The notes under the pieces were generated by a model. That model saw only the letters and a list, made by a program, of their open reading frames with translations. It had not been told where the DNA came from and ran no database searches. The position numbers were made by a program, and so were the translations under genes. This document shows, one piece after another, positions 53,423 to 61,706 of a stretch of DNA of 64,000 bases; positions within the stretch are counted from its first letter, which is position 1; each line of letters starts with the position of its first letter. The stretch comes from JAVVHE01 sp032249695 (GTDB lineage Bacteria; Pseudomonadota; Alphaproteobacteria; Sphingomonadales; Sphingomonadaceae): positions 1 to 64,000 of the forward strand of contig JAVVHE010000003.1 in the NCBI GenBank assembly GCA_032249695.1. Direction: 5' to 3'.

Positions 53423-53540
53423 CGGAGACGGAACGGCTGCAACTCGTCGCGGCAGGGTCACGGGTTGCGGACTCTTGCGGAGCGTTTGGCGCCGTGCGGC
53501 CGTTAGGGGACATCTAAATCCGCAACCAAGGACTCAATCC

Positions 53541-54029
53541 ATGATTCGCACATATTCCATCGCGGCCGTCTTTGCCGCCGCGGCGTTGCCCGCCGCCGCC
53601 CAAACCGCGCCCAACTCGGTCGAGGCCAAAGCGCAGGCGGATGTTTCGCGCACCGACGCACAGCAGGCCGGGCAGAAGGTCGTCCCTGCGCGCAAGCCCG
53701 CTGATCCTGCCAACGACATCAAGCAGATGGGCCCGGCTGCCGGCGCGGCGATGAACGCCCGTGACACTGGCCGCGGCTCGATGGATGCGCTGCCGGGTGT
53801 CCCGGGCGTGGTCGTCGGCAAGATGGTCGAGGATACCGGCGGTAACCGCGTCGGCACGATCGAGGCAGTGGAAGGCGATCTCGCGGTCGTTGCAACCAGC
53901 AAAGCGAAGGTGCGCGTTCCGAGGTCTAGCTTCGCCGACCGCAACGGCGTCTTGGTGATCGCGATGACTGAGCAGCAGTTGAACGACGCGGCGGGTCGCC
54001 CCGCAAACGGTGCCGCGACGAACAACTAA
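53541..54029 (+). CDS. Secreted PRC-barrel-like protein
   Basis: 162 residues from ATG 53541, following a 118-base promoter region. The signal peptide covers residues 1-20 (ending LPAAAQ). After a charged linker with ADPANDIKQMGPAAG comes a compact beta domain (VVVGKMVEDTGGNRVGTIEAVEGDLAVVATS then KVRVPRSSF) with the feel of a PRC-barrel. The end is low complexity. A role is unknown. Similar small secreted proteins occur in several copies in sphingomonads. A 9-base inverted repeat (GGTTGCGGA / TCCGCAACC at 53463-53527) brackets its promoter region. Confidence 0.6.
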   Translation: MIRTYSIAAVFAAAALPAAAQTAPNSVEAKAQADVSRTDAQQAGQKVVPARKPADPANDIKQMGPAAGAAMNARDTGRGSMDALPGVPGVVVGKMVEDTGGNRVGTIEAVEGDLAVVATSKAKVRVPRSSFADRNGVLVIAMTEQQLNDAAGRPANGAATNN

Positions 54030-54085
54030 AGCGTTGTCGGTTTAGGGCCTTGCGCCCGTCCGCTTTCTGGCGGGCGGGCGTTCGC

Positions 54086-55246
54086 CTATGCGCCGATCGC
54101 GCGATCGAGTTCGGCGTGAAACTCGGTCAACCCGCGCTCCAGCCCGCCGATCTTCAGGTGCTTCACCGCACCCGATTGCAGCCCGAGCTGCGACCGTTCG
54201 GCCGCGACGAAATCCTCGGCTCCGAACACCTGGCCGTCGAGCAGCGCCCAACTCTTCTGCCAGTGCGCGGCTTCGTCGGCATCGCGAGGCGCGTGCGGGA
54301 TCAGCATCCAATCGCGCACCAGCGTCTCGGCACGCTTGACGGGGTGGAAGGTCATCACGTTCAAATAGTCGGGGCTGGCGACTACGACCGCGTTCGGGAA
54401 CACCGAGTAACTGAAGGTGATCGCGCGCCGCAGCGCATCGAGCGGAGCGTTGGCGCGCGCGACGGCGTAGTCCGAACGGCCGACGGCGGAACGGAAGTGC
54501 GGTCCGATCCGGTCCGAGACGCTGACCGAATCGGCGAAGAACGGACCTACGCTCGCGGCGTGCAAGCGGGGAACGTGATAGGGCTCGAGGAATGCGTCGA
54601 CGACCAGCTTCCAGTTCGCCGCGACGCGGTGCGTGCGTTCGGCGTAGAGCAGGTGGTCCGCAAGCCCGAACGCAGCGAACTCGTCCGCGAGCTCTCCGGT
54701 GACACTGGCGAAATCGGGTGGATTGGCTGGATCAAGGCCAATCCACACGATGCCGCCCGCCTCGCGCACGGAGAGCGCGGTCAGTCCGTGGTCGGCGCGG
54801 CACAGCCCGGCGAACGCCTCGGCGCGCGGCACAGCGGCGAGCGCACCGTCCAGCCCGTAGGTCCAGGCGTGGTAAGGGCAGGTAATGCGGGCGAGCGGCT
54901 GCGGCGTGTCGGCATCGACCAGCCGCGCGCCGCGATGGCTGCAGACGTTCAGATGCGCGCGGACCACCCCCGCGCGGTCGCGGGTCAGCAGGATCGGCAT
55001 GCCGTAGGAGTCGTGCGTCAGCGCCGTCCCCGCGTCGGGCAGCGCAGCCGAAGGGATCAATGGCAGCGCGACGCGCCCGAACACGCTAGCCCGCTCCGCT
55101 GCGAAGCGTTCGGGGTCGAGATAGACCGCGGCGTCGATGCGGGCGAGCATCGGCTCGGGCGCGGCGGCCTGCGCGATGCGCTCCACCAGCGCGCGCTGGC
55201 CGGGCGTGGCAGAGGGCGGATCGGGACGCGCTGCGAGACTGGCCAT
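54086..55246 (-). CDS. Aromatic ring-hydroxylating dioxygenase alpha subunit-like protein
   Basis: 386 residues. The Rieske [2Fe-2S] ligands are in CSHRG and CPYHAWTYG, and the mononuclear iron site is in DAFLEPYHVPRLHAA. The first 100 residues are ring-hydroxylating-dioxygenase-like, while the C-terminal catalytic part is typical of the alpha subunit. No beta subunit, reductase or ferredoxin gene is adjacent, so it may act with a remote electron-transfer partner, or be a Rieske monooxygenase for amines or quaternary ammonium compounds. It is divergent from the suf operon, with 92 bases and the operator in between. Confidence 0.82.
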   Translation of the reverse strand: MASLAARPDPPSATPGQRALVERIAQAAAPEPMLARIDAAVYLDPERFAAERASVFGRVALPLIPSAALPDAGTALTHDSYGMPILLTRDRAGVVRAHLNVCSHRGARLVDADTPQPLARITCPYHAWTYGLDGALAAVPRAEAFAGLCRADHGLTALSVREAGGIVWIGLDPANPPDFASVTGELADEFAAFGLADHLLYAERTHRVAANWKLVVDAFLEPYHVPRLHAASVGPFFADSVSVSDRIGPHFRSAVGRSDYAVARANAPLDALRRAITFSYSVFPNAVVVASPDYLNVMTFHPVKRAETLVRDWMLIPHAPRDADEAAHWQKSWALLDGQVFGAEDFVAAERSQLGLQSGAVKHLKIGGLERGLTEFHAELDRAIGA

Positions 55247-55301
55247 GTGGCCGCGATGCTACGCCTCAGCGCGGCCCTCCGCAAATCGCGACGTCGCAGG
55301 T

Positions 55302-55330
55302 TGAAATCGGACTGCTACTGTCCGATTTCA
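55302..55330. promoter_or_regulatory. Perfect 11-bp inverted-repeat operator in front of the suf operon
   Basis: TGAAATCGGAC (55302-55312) and GTCCGATTTCA (55320-55330) are exact reverse complements, spaced by 7 bases. The site ends 8 bases before the start of the Rrf2-family regulator, so bound protein would block the ribosome site and promoter. It is probably the autoregulatory site of that regulator. Confidence 0.75.
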
Positions 55331-55338
55331 GCTGCACG

Positions 55339-55770
55339 ATGCTCCGCCTCACCAACCTAGCCGATTACGCCGTCAGCGTGATGGCGATCGCCGCGCGCCA
55401 GGACGGCCGCGCGAGCGCCGCGCGGATTGCGGAAGCGACCGGGCTGGGCGCAGCGACGGCTGCAAAACTGCTCAATCTGCTCGCCAAGGCCGGGCTGCTG
55501 ACCAGCGCGCGCGGCGCGTGCGGCGGCTTCGTGCTGGCACGCTCGGCTGCCGAGATCAGCCTTGCCGACGTCGTCGAGGCGGTCGACGGCCCGATCGCGC
55601 TCACCACCTGCTCAAGCCACGGCCCCGTCGATTGCGCGGTCGGCGCAACCTGCCCCGCCAGCCACGCCTGGCCGCAGGTGAGCGCGGGCGTGCGCGGCGC
55701 GCTCGCTGCCGTCACGCTCAGCCAGATTGCCGCCGGGCCGATGCCCGGGCGCGCGCCGGAGATCGCCTGA
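55339..55770 (+). CDS. Rrf2-family Fe-S-responsive regulator of the suf operon
   Basis: 143 residues, an IscR/SufR-like winged helix regulator. The DNA-binding domain is residues 1-70 (VSVMAIAARQDGRASAARIAEATGLGAATAAKLLNLL), and the cluster ligands are probably Cys91, Cys99 and Cys105 (Cys-x7-Cys-x5-Cys). It should sense cluster supply and repress or activate the suf genes that follow 4 bases downstream. The operator (55302-55330) covers its own promoter, consistent with autoregulation. Cys61 is an extra cysteine within the DNA-binding part. Confidence 0.88.
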   Translation: MLRLTNLADYAVSVMAIAARQDGRASAARIAEATGLGAATAAKLLNLLAKAGLLTSARGACGGFVLARSAAEISLADVVEAVDGPIALTTCSSHGPVDCAVGATCPASHAWPQVSAGVRGALAAVTLSQIAAGPMPGRAPEIA

Positions 55771-55773
55771 CCC

Positions 55774-57255
55774 ATGGATACTGAGATCGCAGAGCGCAAT
55801 GCCGAGGTCGCCGCGCTCGCTGATGAGGCGTCGCACTATAAGTGGGGCTTCACCAGCGACGTTGAGAGCGACTTCGCGCCCAAGGGGCTGAACGAGGACA
55901 CCGTCCGCTTCATCAGCGCCAAGAAGGGCGAGCCGACCTGGATGCTCGAGTGGCGGCTGAAAGCCTACCGCCGCTGGCTGACGCTCATTCCGCCCGACTG
56001 GGCGAAGCTGGACGTAGCTCCGATCGACTATCAGGACGCCTATTATTACGCTGCGCCTCGCAAGAAGCCGACGCTCTCGTCGCTCGATGAGCTCGATCCC
56101 GAAATCCGGCGCACCTATGAGAAGCTGGGCATCCCGATCGAGGAGCAGAAGGTGCTTGCGGGTGTCGAGGGCGCGCGCAAGGTCGCGGTCGACGCGGTGT
56201 TCGACAGCGTCAGCGTTGCGACGACTTTCCGCGAGGAGCTGAAGCGCGCGGGTGTCATCTTCTTGTCGATCAGTGAAGCCGTGCGCGAATATCCCGAAAT
56301 GGTGCGCAAGAATCTCGGCTCGGTGGTGCCGGTGCACGACAATTACTTCGCGTGCCTGAACTCTGCAGTGTTTTCGGACGGGACGTTTGTCTATGTGCCC
56401 AAGGGCGTTCGCTGCCCGATGGAGCTTTCAACCTATTTCCGGATCAACGCGGCGAACACCGGTCAGTTCGAACGCACCCTCATCATCGCCGACGAGGGCG
56501 CCTATGTCAGCTATCTCGAAGGCTGCACCGCGCCGATGCGCGACGAGAACCAGCTCCACGCGGCCGTCGTCGAACTGGTCGCCGAGACCGATGCCGAGAT
56601 CAAATACTCGACCGTCCAGAACTGGTATCCGGGGGACGCCGACGGCGTCGGCGGCATCTATAATTTCGTGACCAAGCGCGGACTGTGCCGCGGCGCGCGG
56701 TCCAAGATCAGCTGGACGCAGGTGGAGACCGGCAGCGCGATCACTTGGAAATATCCCAGCTGCGTGCTCGCCGGCGACGACAGTCAGGGCGAGTTCTACT
56801 CGGTAGCGCTGACCAACAACCGCCAGCAGGCAGACACCGGCACCAAGATGATCCATCTCGGCAAGCGCACGAAGAGCCGGATCATTGCCAAGGGCATCAG
56901 TGCCGGGCGCAGCAATTCCACCTATCGCGGTCTCGTTCGCATGGGGCCGACGGCGGAGAACGCGCGCAACTTCACGCAGTGCGACAGCCTTCTGCTGGGC
57001 GACAAGTGCGGCGCGCACACGGTGCCATACATCGAAGTGCGCAACCCCAGCGCGCAGCTGGAGCACGAGGCGACCACATCCAAGGTGAGCGAGGAGCAGC
57101 TGTTCTATGCGATGAGCCGCGGGTTGGACGAGGAGGCCGCGCTGGCGCTGATCGTCAACGGCTTCTGCCGCGAAGTGCTGCAGGAACTGCCGATGGAATT
57201 TGCGGTGGAAGCCCAAAAGCTGATCGGCATCTCGCTCGAAGGGAGCGTTGGATGA
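55774..57255 (+). CDS. sufB: SufB scaffold subunit
   Basis: A 493-residue Fe-S assembly scaffold that forms the SufBC2D complex and receives sulfur from SufS. Typical segments are DAYYYAAPRKKP, LRAGVIFLSI-like (ELKRAGVIFLSISEAV), TYFRINAANTGQFERTLIIAD and CTAPMRDENQLHAA, and the C-terminal conserved block GLDEEAALALIVNGFCREVL is intact. The start is ATG 55774, 4 bases after the regulator stop. The following lipoprotein gene overlaps its stop by 4 bases, an unusual insertion in this operon. Confidence 0.96.
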   Translation: MDTEIAERNAEVAALADEASHYKWGFTSDVESDFAPKGLNEDTVRFISAKKGEPTWMLEWRLKAYRRWLTLIPPDWAKLDVAPIDYQDAYYYAAPRKKPTLSSLDELDPEIRRTYEKLGIPIEEQKVLAGVEGARKVAVDAVFDSVSVATTFREELKRAGVIFLSISEAVREYPEMVRKNLGSVVPVHDNYFACLNSAVFSDGTFVYVPKGVRCPMELSTYFRINAANTGQFERTLIIADEGAYVSYLEGCTAPMRDENQLHAAVVELVAETDAEIKYSTVQNWYPGDADGVGGIYNFVTKRGLCRGARSKISWTQVETGSAITWKYPSCVLAGDDSQGEFYSVALTNNRQQADTGTKMIHLGKRTKSRIIAKGISAGRSNSTYRGLVRMGPTAENARNFTQCDSLLLGDKCGAHTVPYIEVRNPSAQLEHEATTSKVSEEQLFYAMSRGLDEEAALALIVNGFCREVLQELPMEFAVEAQKLIGISLEGSVG

Positions 57256-57701
57256 GACGGATCGCCGTCCTCGCCCTGCTCGTGCTGTCGGCGTGCGGGG
57301 ATTTCGGAAGCCAGAAAGAGCTTGAGCAGGCCGCCACGCAGGGTCAGGCCGCGCGCAAGGCGATGAACGCGGCGATCAAGGTCTATGGCGACTGCGTGTT
57401 CGCCGCCGCGCGGGCGCGGCCTGCGGCCGAGCCGCTCGGTCCGGCGGCGCAGGCTGCGGTCGAGGCGTGCCCAGCGCAGCGCGCCGCGCTGAAGGCCACG
57501 GTCGTCGATTTCACGAAGCTCGGCCGCCAGGTGTGCGGGCCGGGGCAGGATCCGCGCAAGGACCGCTGCGTCAACGAGTATCAGATCGGCCTGCTCGCCG
57601 ATGCGTCGCTGAAGCAATTCGAGAATGACGTGCGCGAGCAGGCGGCGATCGAGATCCTCAACCACCGCGACACCGGCGTAAGCCCAAAAAAGACGACCTG
57701 A
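57252..57701 (+). CDS. Lipoprotein inserted between sufB and sufC
   Basis: 149 residues, with lipobox-like LLVLSACG giving an N-terminal lipid-anchored cysteine (about residue 15). The mature part is helical, with cysteines in YGDCVFAAARA, EACPAQRAAL, RQVCGPG and DRCVNEYQIG, so four cysteines could form two disulfides. Its ATG overlaps the sufB stop, and its own stop shares a base with the sufC ATG, so it is translationally coupled on both sides. No family is recognised. An envelope lipoprotein in a cytoplasmic Fe-S operon is unusual and could link cluster assembly to envelope stress, or be a passenger. Confidence 0.65.
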   Translation: MRRIAVLALLVLSACGDFGSQKELEQAATQGQAARKAMNAAIKVYGDCVFAAARARPAAEPLGPAAQAAVEACPAQRAALKATVVDFTKLGRQVCGPGQDPRKDRCVNEYQIGLLADASLKQFENDVREQAAIEILNHRDTGVSPKKTT

Positions 57702-58438
57702 TGCTGCAGATTACCGATCTCTCCGCCCAGGTGGCGGGCAAGCCGATCCTGAACGGTCTGACGCTCAGCGTCGGCGCGGGCGAGGTGCATGCGATCATGG
57801 GTCCCAACGGCGCGGGCAAGTCGACGCTCGGCTGGGTGCTCGCTGGCCGCGAGGGCTATGACGTAACGGGCGGATCGGTGACATTCGATGGGGCCGACTT
57901 GCTGGGCATGGAGCCGCAGGAGCGCGCAGCCGCCGGACTGTTCCTAGGCTTCCAATATCCGGTCGAAATCCCCGGCGTGTCCTCGGCGGCGTTTCTACGC
58001 GAGGCGCTGAACGCGCAGCGCCGGGCGCGCGGCGAGGCGGAGCTGAGCGGGGGCGAGTTCCTGAAGCGCGCCCGCACGGCGGCTGCCGTGCTGCAATTCG
58101 ATTACGAGATGCTGAAGCGGCCGGTGAACGTCGGCTTTTCGGGCGGCGAGAAGAAGCGCGCCGAAATGGTGCAGATGGCGCTGCTGGAGCCGAAGCTGGC
58201 GGTGCTGGACGAGACCGACAGCGGTCTCGACATCGATGCGCTGCGCGTGGTCGCCGACGGCATCAACGCGATGCGCGCTCCGGGTCGCTCATTCGTGCTC
58301 ATCACGCATTACCAAAGGCTTCTCGACTATGTGAAGCCGGATCACGTCCACGTGCTGCGCGGCGGGCGGATCGAGCGCTCGGGCGGACCCGAGCTGGCAC
58401 ACGAGCTGGAGCGCGAGGGCTACGGACTTGCGGCATGA
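57701..58438 (+). CDS. sufC: SufC ABC-type ATPase
   Basis: 245 residues. SufC hydrolyses ATP in the SufBC2D scaffold. Walker A is GPNGAGKST (about residues 33-41), the signature is NVGFSGGEKKRAEMVQ near residue 143, and Walker B is LAVLDETDSGLD near residue 168. The start is ATG 57701, coupled to the lipoprotein stop by one base, and its stop overlaps sufD by 4 bases. Confidence 0.97.
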   Translation: MLQITDLSAQVAGKPILNGLTLSVGAGEVHAIMGPNGAGKSTLGWVLAGREGYDVTGGSVTFDGADLLGMEPQERAAAGLFLGFQYPVEIPGVSSAAFLREALNAQRRARGEAELSGGEFLKRARTAAAVLQFDYEMLKRPVNVGFSGGEKKRAEMVQMALLEPKLAVLDETDSGLDIDALRVVADGINAMRAPGRSFVLITHYQRLLDYVKPDHVHVLRGGRIERSGGPELAHELEREGYGLAA

Positions 58439-59514
58439 CCTTGATTGAAAATTTCCAGAGGCCCGGCGGCGAGGACTGGCGCTGGGCGGACCTCAGCGGC
58501 GTCGCCGCGGGACAGGCCGCGACCGCACGCGGCGGCGCGGACTGGTCGCGCTGGCGCGTCGGCGATAGACTGCTGTGGGTGCTGGTCGATGGCCGCATCG
58601 TCAAGAAGCCGAAGCTGGGCGCAGCGCACGGCCGCGCCGGCCTGCCGCTCGCCGATAGCGTCACGGCCGAGGGCGTCGCTCTCGATCTTGGGCCGGAGCA
58701 CGCGAGCGCGGGGCTGATCGAGATCGTTCATGTCTCCACCGGGGGGCCGGCGCACGTTGCACACCGCTACCGGCTGGCCGCCGACGCGCAGGCAAGCGTC
58801 ATCGAAACCTATGTCAGCGCGGGCGACGCGGCGGCGTGGGTCAACAGCACGGTGGAGATCGAGCTGGACCGGGGCGCGCGGCTGATGCGCGCCGTGCGGC
58901 GGCTGGAGGGCGCGGACGTGACCGCGACCGAGACGGCCGAGGTGCGCGTGGGTCAGGCTGCGAGCTATGCCGCGACCACGCTGCTGGCGGGCGCGGGCTC
59001 GGCGCGCGCCGAGCATCGGGTCGAGCTAGCGGGCGCGGGCGCGTTCGCAAGCGTCGACGGTGCTGCACTCGCATCCGGGCGCGCCAAGCCCGACGTGATG
59101 AACCGCTTCGTCCACGCCGTCCCGCAGACGACCGGGCGACAGACGTGGCGGCTGGTCGCCAGCGACTCGGCTGTCGCCTCCATCATCGGACGCATCGAGG
59201 TGGTCCGCGGCGCGCAGAAGACGGACGCCGAGCAAAGTCTGAAAGGTCTGCTGTTCGACCGGACGGCGACGATCAACGCCAAGCCCGAGCTGGAGATTTT
59301 CGCCGACGACGTGAAGGCTGCGCATGGCTGCGCGATCGGCGCGCTCGATCCGATGGCGCTGTTCTACCTGCGGGCACGCGGCGTGCCCGCGCCCCGCGCC
59401 CGCGCACTGCTGACGCAAGCGTTCGTGCGCGGCGCGCTGGAAACCGCGGGCGACGAGGCCGCGCGCGATGCGCTGCTCGCCTGCGCATCGGACTGGCTGG
59501 AGACCCACGCATGA
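58435..59514 (+). CDS. sufD: SufD scaffold subunit
   Basis: 359 residues, the SufB paralogue in SufBC2D, needed for iron entry. The protein is shorter than E. coli SufD and starts FQRPGGEDWRWADLSG. Conserved sections include VEIELDRGARLMRAVRRLEG and the C-terminal LEIFADDVKAAHGCAIGALDP with FYLRARGVPAPRARALL. The ATG overlaps the sufC stop by 4 bases, and the sufD stop overlaps the sufS ATG. The N-terminal region is shortened, as in other alphaproteobacteria. Confidence 0.93.
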   Translation: MTLIENFQRPGGEDWRWADLSGVAAGQAATARGGADWSRWRVGDRLLWVLVDGRIVKKPKLGAAHGRAGLPLADSVTAEGVALDLGPEHASAGLIEIVHVSTGGPAHVAHRYRLAADAQASVIETYVSAGDAAAWVNSTVEIELDRGARLMRAVRRLEGADVTATETAEVRVGQAASYAATTLLAGAGSARAEHRVELAGAGAFASVDGAALASGRAKPDVMNRFVHAVPQTTGRQTWRLVASDSAVASIIGRIEVVRGAQKTDAEQSLKGLLFDRTATINAKPELEIFADDVKAAHGCAIGALDPMALFYLRARGVPAPRARALLTQAFVRGALETAGDEAARDALLACASDWLETHA

Positions 59515-60761
59515 GCCTCGCCCTCGCTGAAGCCGGACCGATGCTGCCCCGGGGCGCCTTACTGGCGGACCCTGCCAGCCGCCGCGCCGACTTCCCGGCG
59601 ATCCCCGATGGCTGGGCCTATCTCGACAGCGCAGCGACCGCGCAGAAGCCGCAGGCCGTCATCGATGCGATCACGCGTGGCTACGCGGTCGACTACGCAA
59701 CGGTGCATCGTGGCGTCTACCAGCGCTCGGCCGACATGACGCTGGCATACGAGGCCGCGCGCGAGGCGACGCAACGCTTCCTCGGCGCTGGCTCGCCAAG
59801 CGAAATCATCTTCGTGCGCGGCGCGACCGAGGCGATCAACCTCGTCGCCGATGCGTGGGGGCAGGCCAATATCGGTCCCGGCGACCGCATCCTGCTGACC
59901 GCGCTCGAGCACCACTCCAACATCGTGCCGTGGCGGATGCTGGCGGATCGCGTCGGGGCCGAGATCGACGTCGCCCCGCTGACCGCGGACCACCGGATCG
60001 ACGAGGATGCGCTGATCGGGCTGATCGGTCCGCGCACGAAGCTCGTCGCGTTCGCGCATGTGTCGAACGTGCTCGGCTCGGTCGCCGACGCCCAGCGCCT
60101 CTGCGACGCAGCACGCGCGGCCGGAGCGGTGACGCTGGTCGACGGCTGCCAGGCCGCTCCGCGCATCGGCGTCAATGTTCAGGCGATCGGCTGCGATTTC
60201 TACGCCGTCTCGGGCCACAAGCTGTATGGGCCGACCGGCATCGGCGTGCTTTACGGCCGCCGCGAACTGCTCGACGCAATGGGCCCGTGGCAGGGCGGCG
60301 GTGCGATGATCGAGACGGTTGCGTTCGATCGCGTCACCTTCGCGCCGCCGCCTGCGCGCTTCGAGGCGGGCACGCCGCACATCGTCGGCGCGATTGGGCT
60401 GCACGCGGCAATCGACTACGTGCATGCCATCGGCCTGTCCGCCATCGATGCGCAAGAACGCCGCCTGGCGAGGCAAGCGCGCGAGGAGCTGCGCCGGTTC
60501 GAAGCCATCCGCCTGTTCGGGCCGGATGACAGCTCGGGCATTGTCAGCTTCGCGTGGGACGGGGTGCATCCGCACGACATCGGCACCATTTTGGACGAAA
60601 GCGGTGTGGCGATCCGCGCGGGCCATCATTGCGCGCAACCGCTGATGGGCGTGCTCGGCGTCGCCGCGACCGCGCGCGCCAGCTTCGCCGTTTACAATGA
60701 CGAGCGTGACGTCGAGCGCCTTGTCGAAGGGCTGGACCGGGTGAGGAGGATTTTCGGATGA
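59511..60761 (+). CDS. sufS: SufS cysteine desulfurase
   Basis: 416 residues, PLP enzyme that takes sulfur from cysteine for Fe-S assembly. The PLP lysine is Lys237 in VSGHKLYGPTGIG, and the active cysteine is Cys374 in AGHHCAQPLMG, typical of the SufS group II desulfurases. The N-terminus ATG 59511 overlaps the sufD stop, and the stop overlaps the next ATG by 4 bases. No sufE is seen in this window, so another sulfur relay must be encoded elsewhere. Confidence 0.96.
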   Translation: MSLALAEAGPMLPRGALLADPASRRADFPAIPDGWAYLDSAATAQKPQAVIDAITRGYAVDYATVHRGVYQRSADMTLAYEAAREATQRFLGAGSPSEIIFVRGATEAINLVADAWGQANIGPGDRILLTALEHHSNIVPWRMLADRVGAEIDVAPLTADHRIDEDALIGLIGPRTKLVAFAHVSNVLGSVADAQRLCDAARAAGAVTLVDGCQAAPRIGVNVQAIGCDFYAVSGHKLYGPTGIGVLYGRRELLDAMGPWQGGGAMIETVAFDRVTFAPPPARFEAGTPHIVGAIGLHAAIDYVHAIGLSAIDAQERRLARQAREELRRFEAIRLFGPDDSSGIVSFAWDGVHPHDIGTILDESGVAIRAGHHCAQPLMGVLGVAATARASFAVYNDERDVERLVEGLDRVRRIFG

Positions 60762-61150
60762 GCGCAACCGCCGCGGCGCAGAGCCGGGACTATCTGGAGG
60801 GCTTCCTCGCGGAACCGCCCGCCGCCCCGCCGTCCGTGGATCAGCCCGGCGGCGAGCTGCACGATTCGGTCGTGGCGTGCCTGAAGGACATCTACGATCC
60901 CGAGATCCCGGTGAATATCTACGATCTGGGCCTCGTCTACGGCGTCGAGATCGACGGCGGCCACGCGACGGTCACGATGACGCTGACGACTCCGCATTGC
61001 CCGGTCGCAGAATCGATGCCGGGGGAGGTGGAATTGCGCGTCGGCGCCGTCCCCGGCGTCGGCTCGGCCGAGGTCAAGCTGGTGTGGGAGCCCGCCTGGG
61101 ACCCTAGCAAGATGACCGACGAGGCGCGGCTGGAGCTTGGGATGCTGTGA
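60758..61150 (+). CDS. sufT: SufT-type DUF59 Fe-S assembly protein
   Basis: A 130-residue MIP18/DUF59 protein. DSVVACLKDIYDPEIPVNIYDLGLVYGVEI is the family signature, and the TTPHCPVAESMPG block contains the conserved cysteine. It helps cluster maturation or transfer. It overlaps the sufS stop by 4 bases, and ends 124 bases before sufA. An N-terminal, alanine-rich extension (residues 1-25) is a little longer than usual. Confidence 0.92.
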   Translation: MSATAAAQSRDYLEGFLAEPPAAPPSVDQPGGELHDSVVACLKDIYDPEIPVNIYDLGLVYGVEIDGGHATVTMTLTTPHCPVAESMPGEVELRVGAVPGVGSAEVKLVWEPAWDPSKMTDEARLELGML

Positions 61151-61274
61151 GCTCGCCCATTGACGCAGGCCGTACCAGCGGAAGCTTACACCCGACCGCG
61201 CCGCGCGCGATCCTGCCGGCACCGTTAGACCCCTGCTTCCGCGGGGATGGCATCGCACGATGGACGGGACGATC

Positions 61275-61646
61275 ATGACCACCGAAACGCTCACCCGCCC
61301 CGCCGCTCGCCCGCGCCCGGCTCCGATCCGCGTTACCGCCTCGGCGGCGCAGCGCATTGCCGACCTGCTGTCGCGCGCCGATCGGCCGGTCGCAGGCGTA
61401 CGCCTGACCACCCCGCGCCGGGGCTGCTCGGGGCTCGCCTACAGCATCGATTATGTTGAGGTGCCCAACGATGCCGACGAGCCGATTGAAACCCCCGGCG
61501 GCACGCTGTTCGTCGATAGCGGCAGCCTGCTCTATCTGATCGGCAGCGAGATGGACTGGCGCGAAGACGACTTCACGGCGGGCTTCGTCTTCGTCAACCC
61601 GAACGCCAAGGGCACCTGCGGCTGCGGCGAGAGCTTCACCGTATAG
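61275..61646 (+). CDS. sufA: A-type Fe-S carrier (SufA/IscA-like)
   Basis: 123 residues from ATG 61275. ATG 61260 would add five. The A-type signature is RGCSGLAYSIDYV with the first cluster cysteine, and GTCGCGESF with the last two near the C-terminus. It should accept and deliver clusters from SufBC2D. It stands 124 bases after sufT and could be the last gene of the operon, or have its own promoter. It has a proline/arginine-rich N-terminus before the domain. Confidence 0.92.
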   Translation: MTTETLTRPAARPRPAPIRVTASAAQRIADLLSRADRPVAGVRLTTPRRGCSGLAYSIDYVEVPNDADEPIETPGGTLFVDSGSLLYLIGSEMDWREDDFTAGFVFVNPNAKGTCGCGESFTV

Positions 61647-61706
61647 GACGGTACGAGCGCGCGGCTGGGCGCTGAACGGGCGGTTCCGCCGTTCGTTGGC
61701 GGCCTG

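Noticed and set aside
58836..59513. Long N-terminal extension of SufS reading through sufD
   Set aside because: The SufS family begins near MSLALAEAG. The upstream part is the out-of-frame shadow of sufD, and ATG 59511 overlaps its stop in the usual way.
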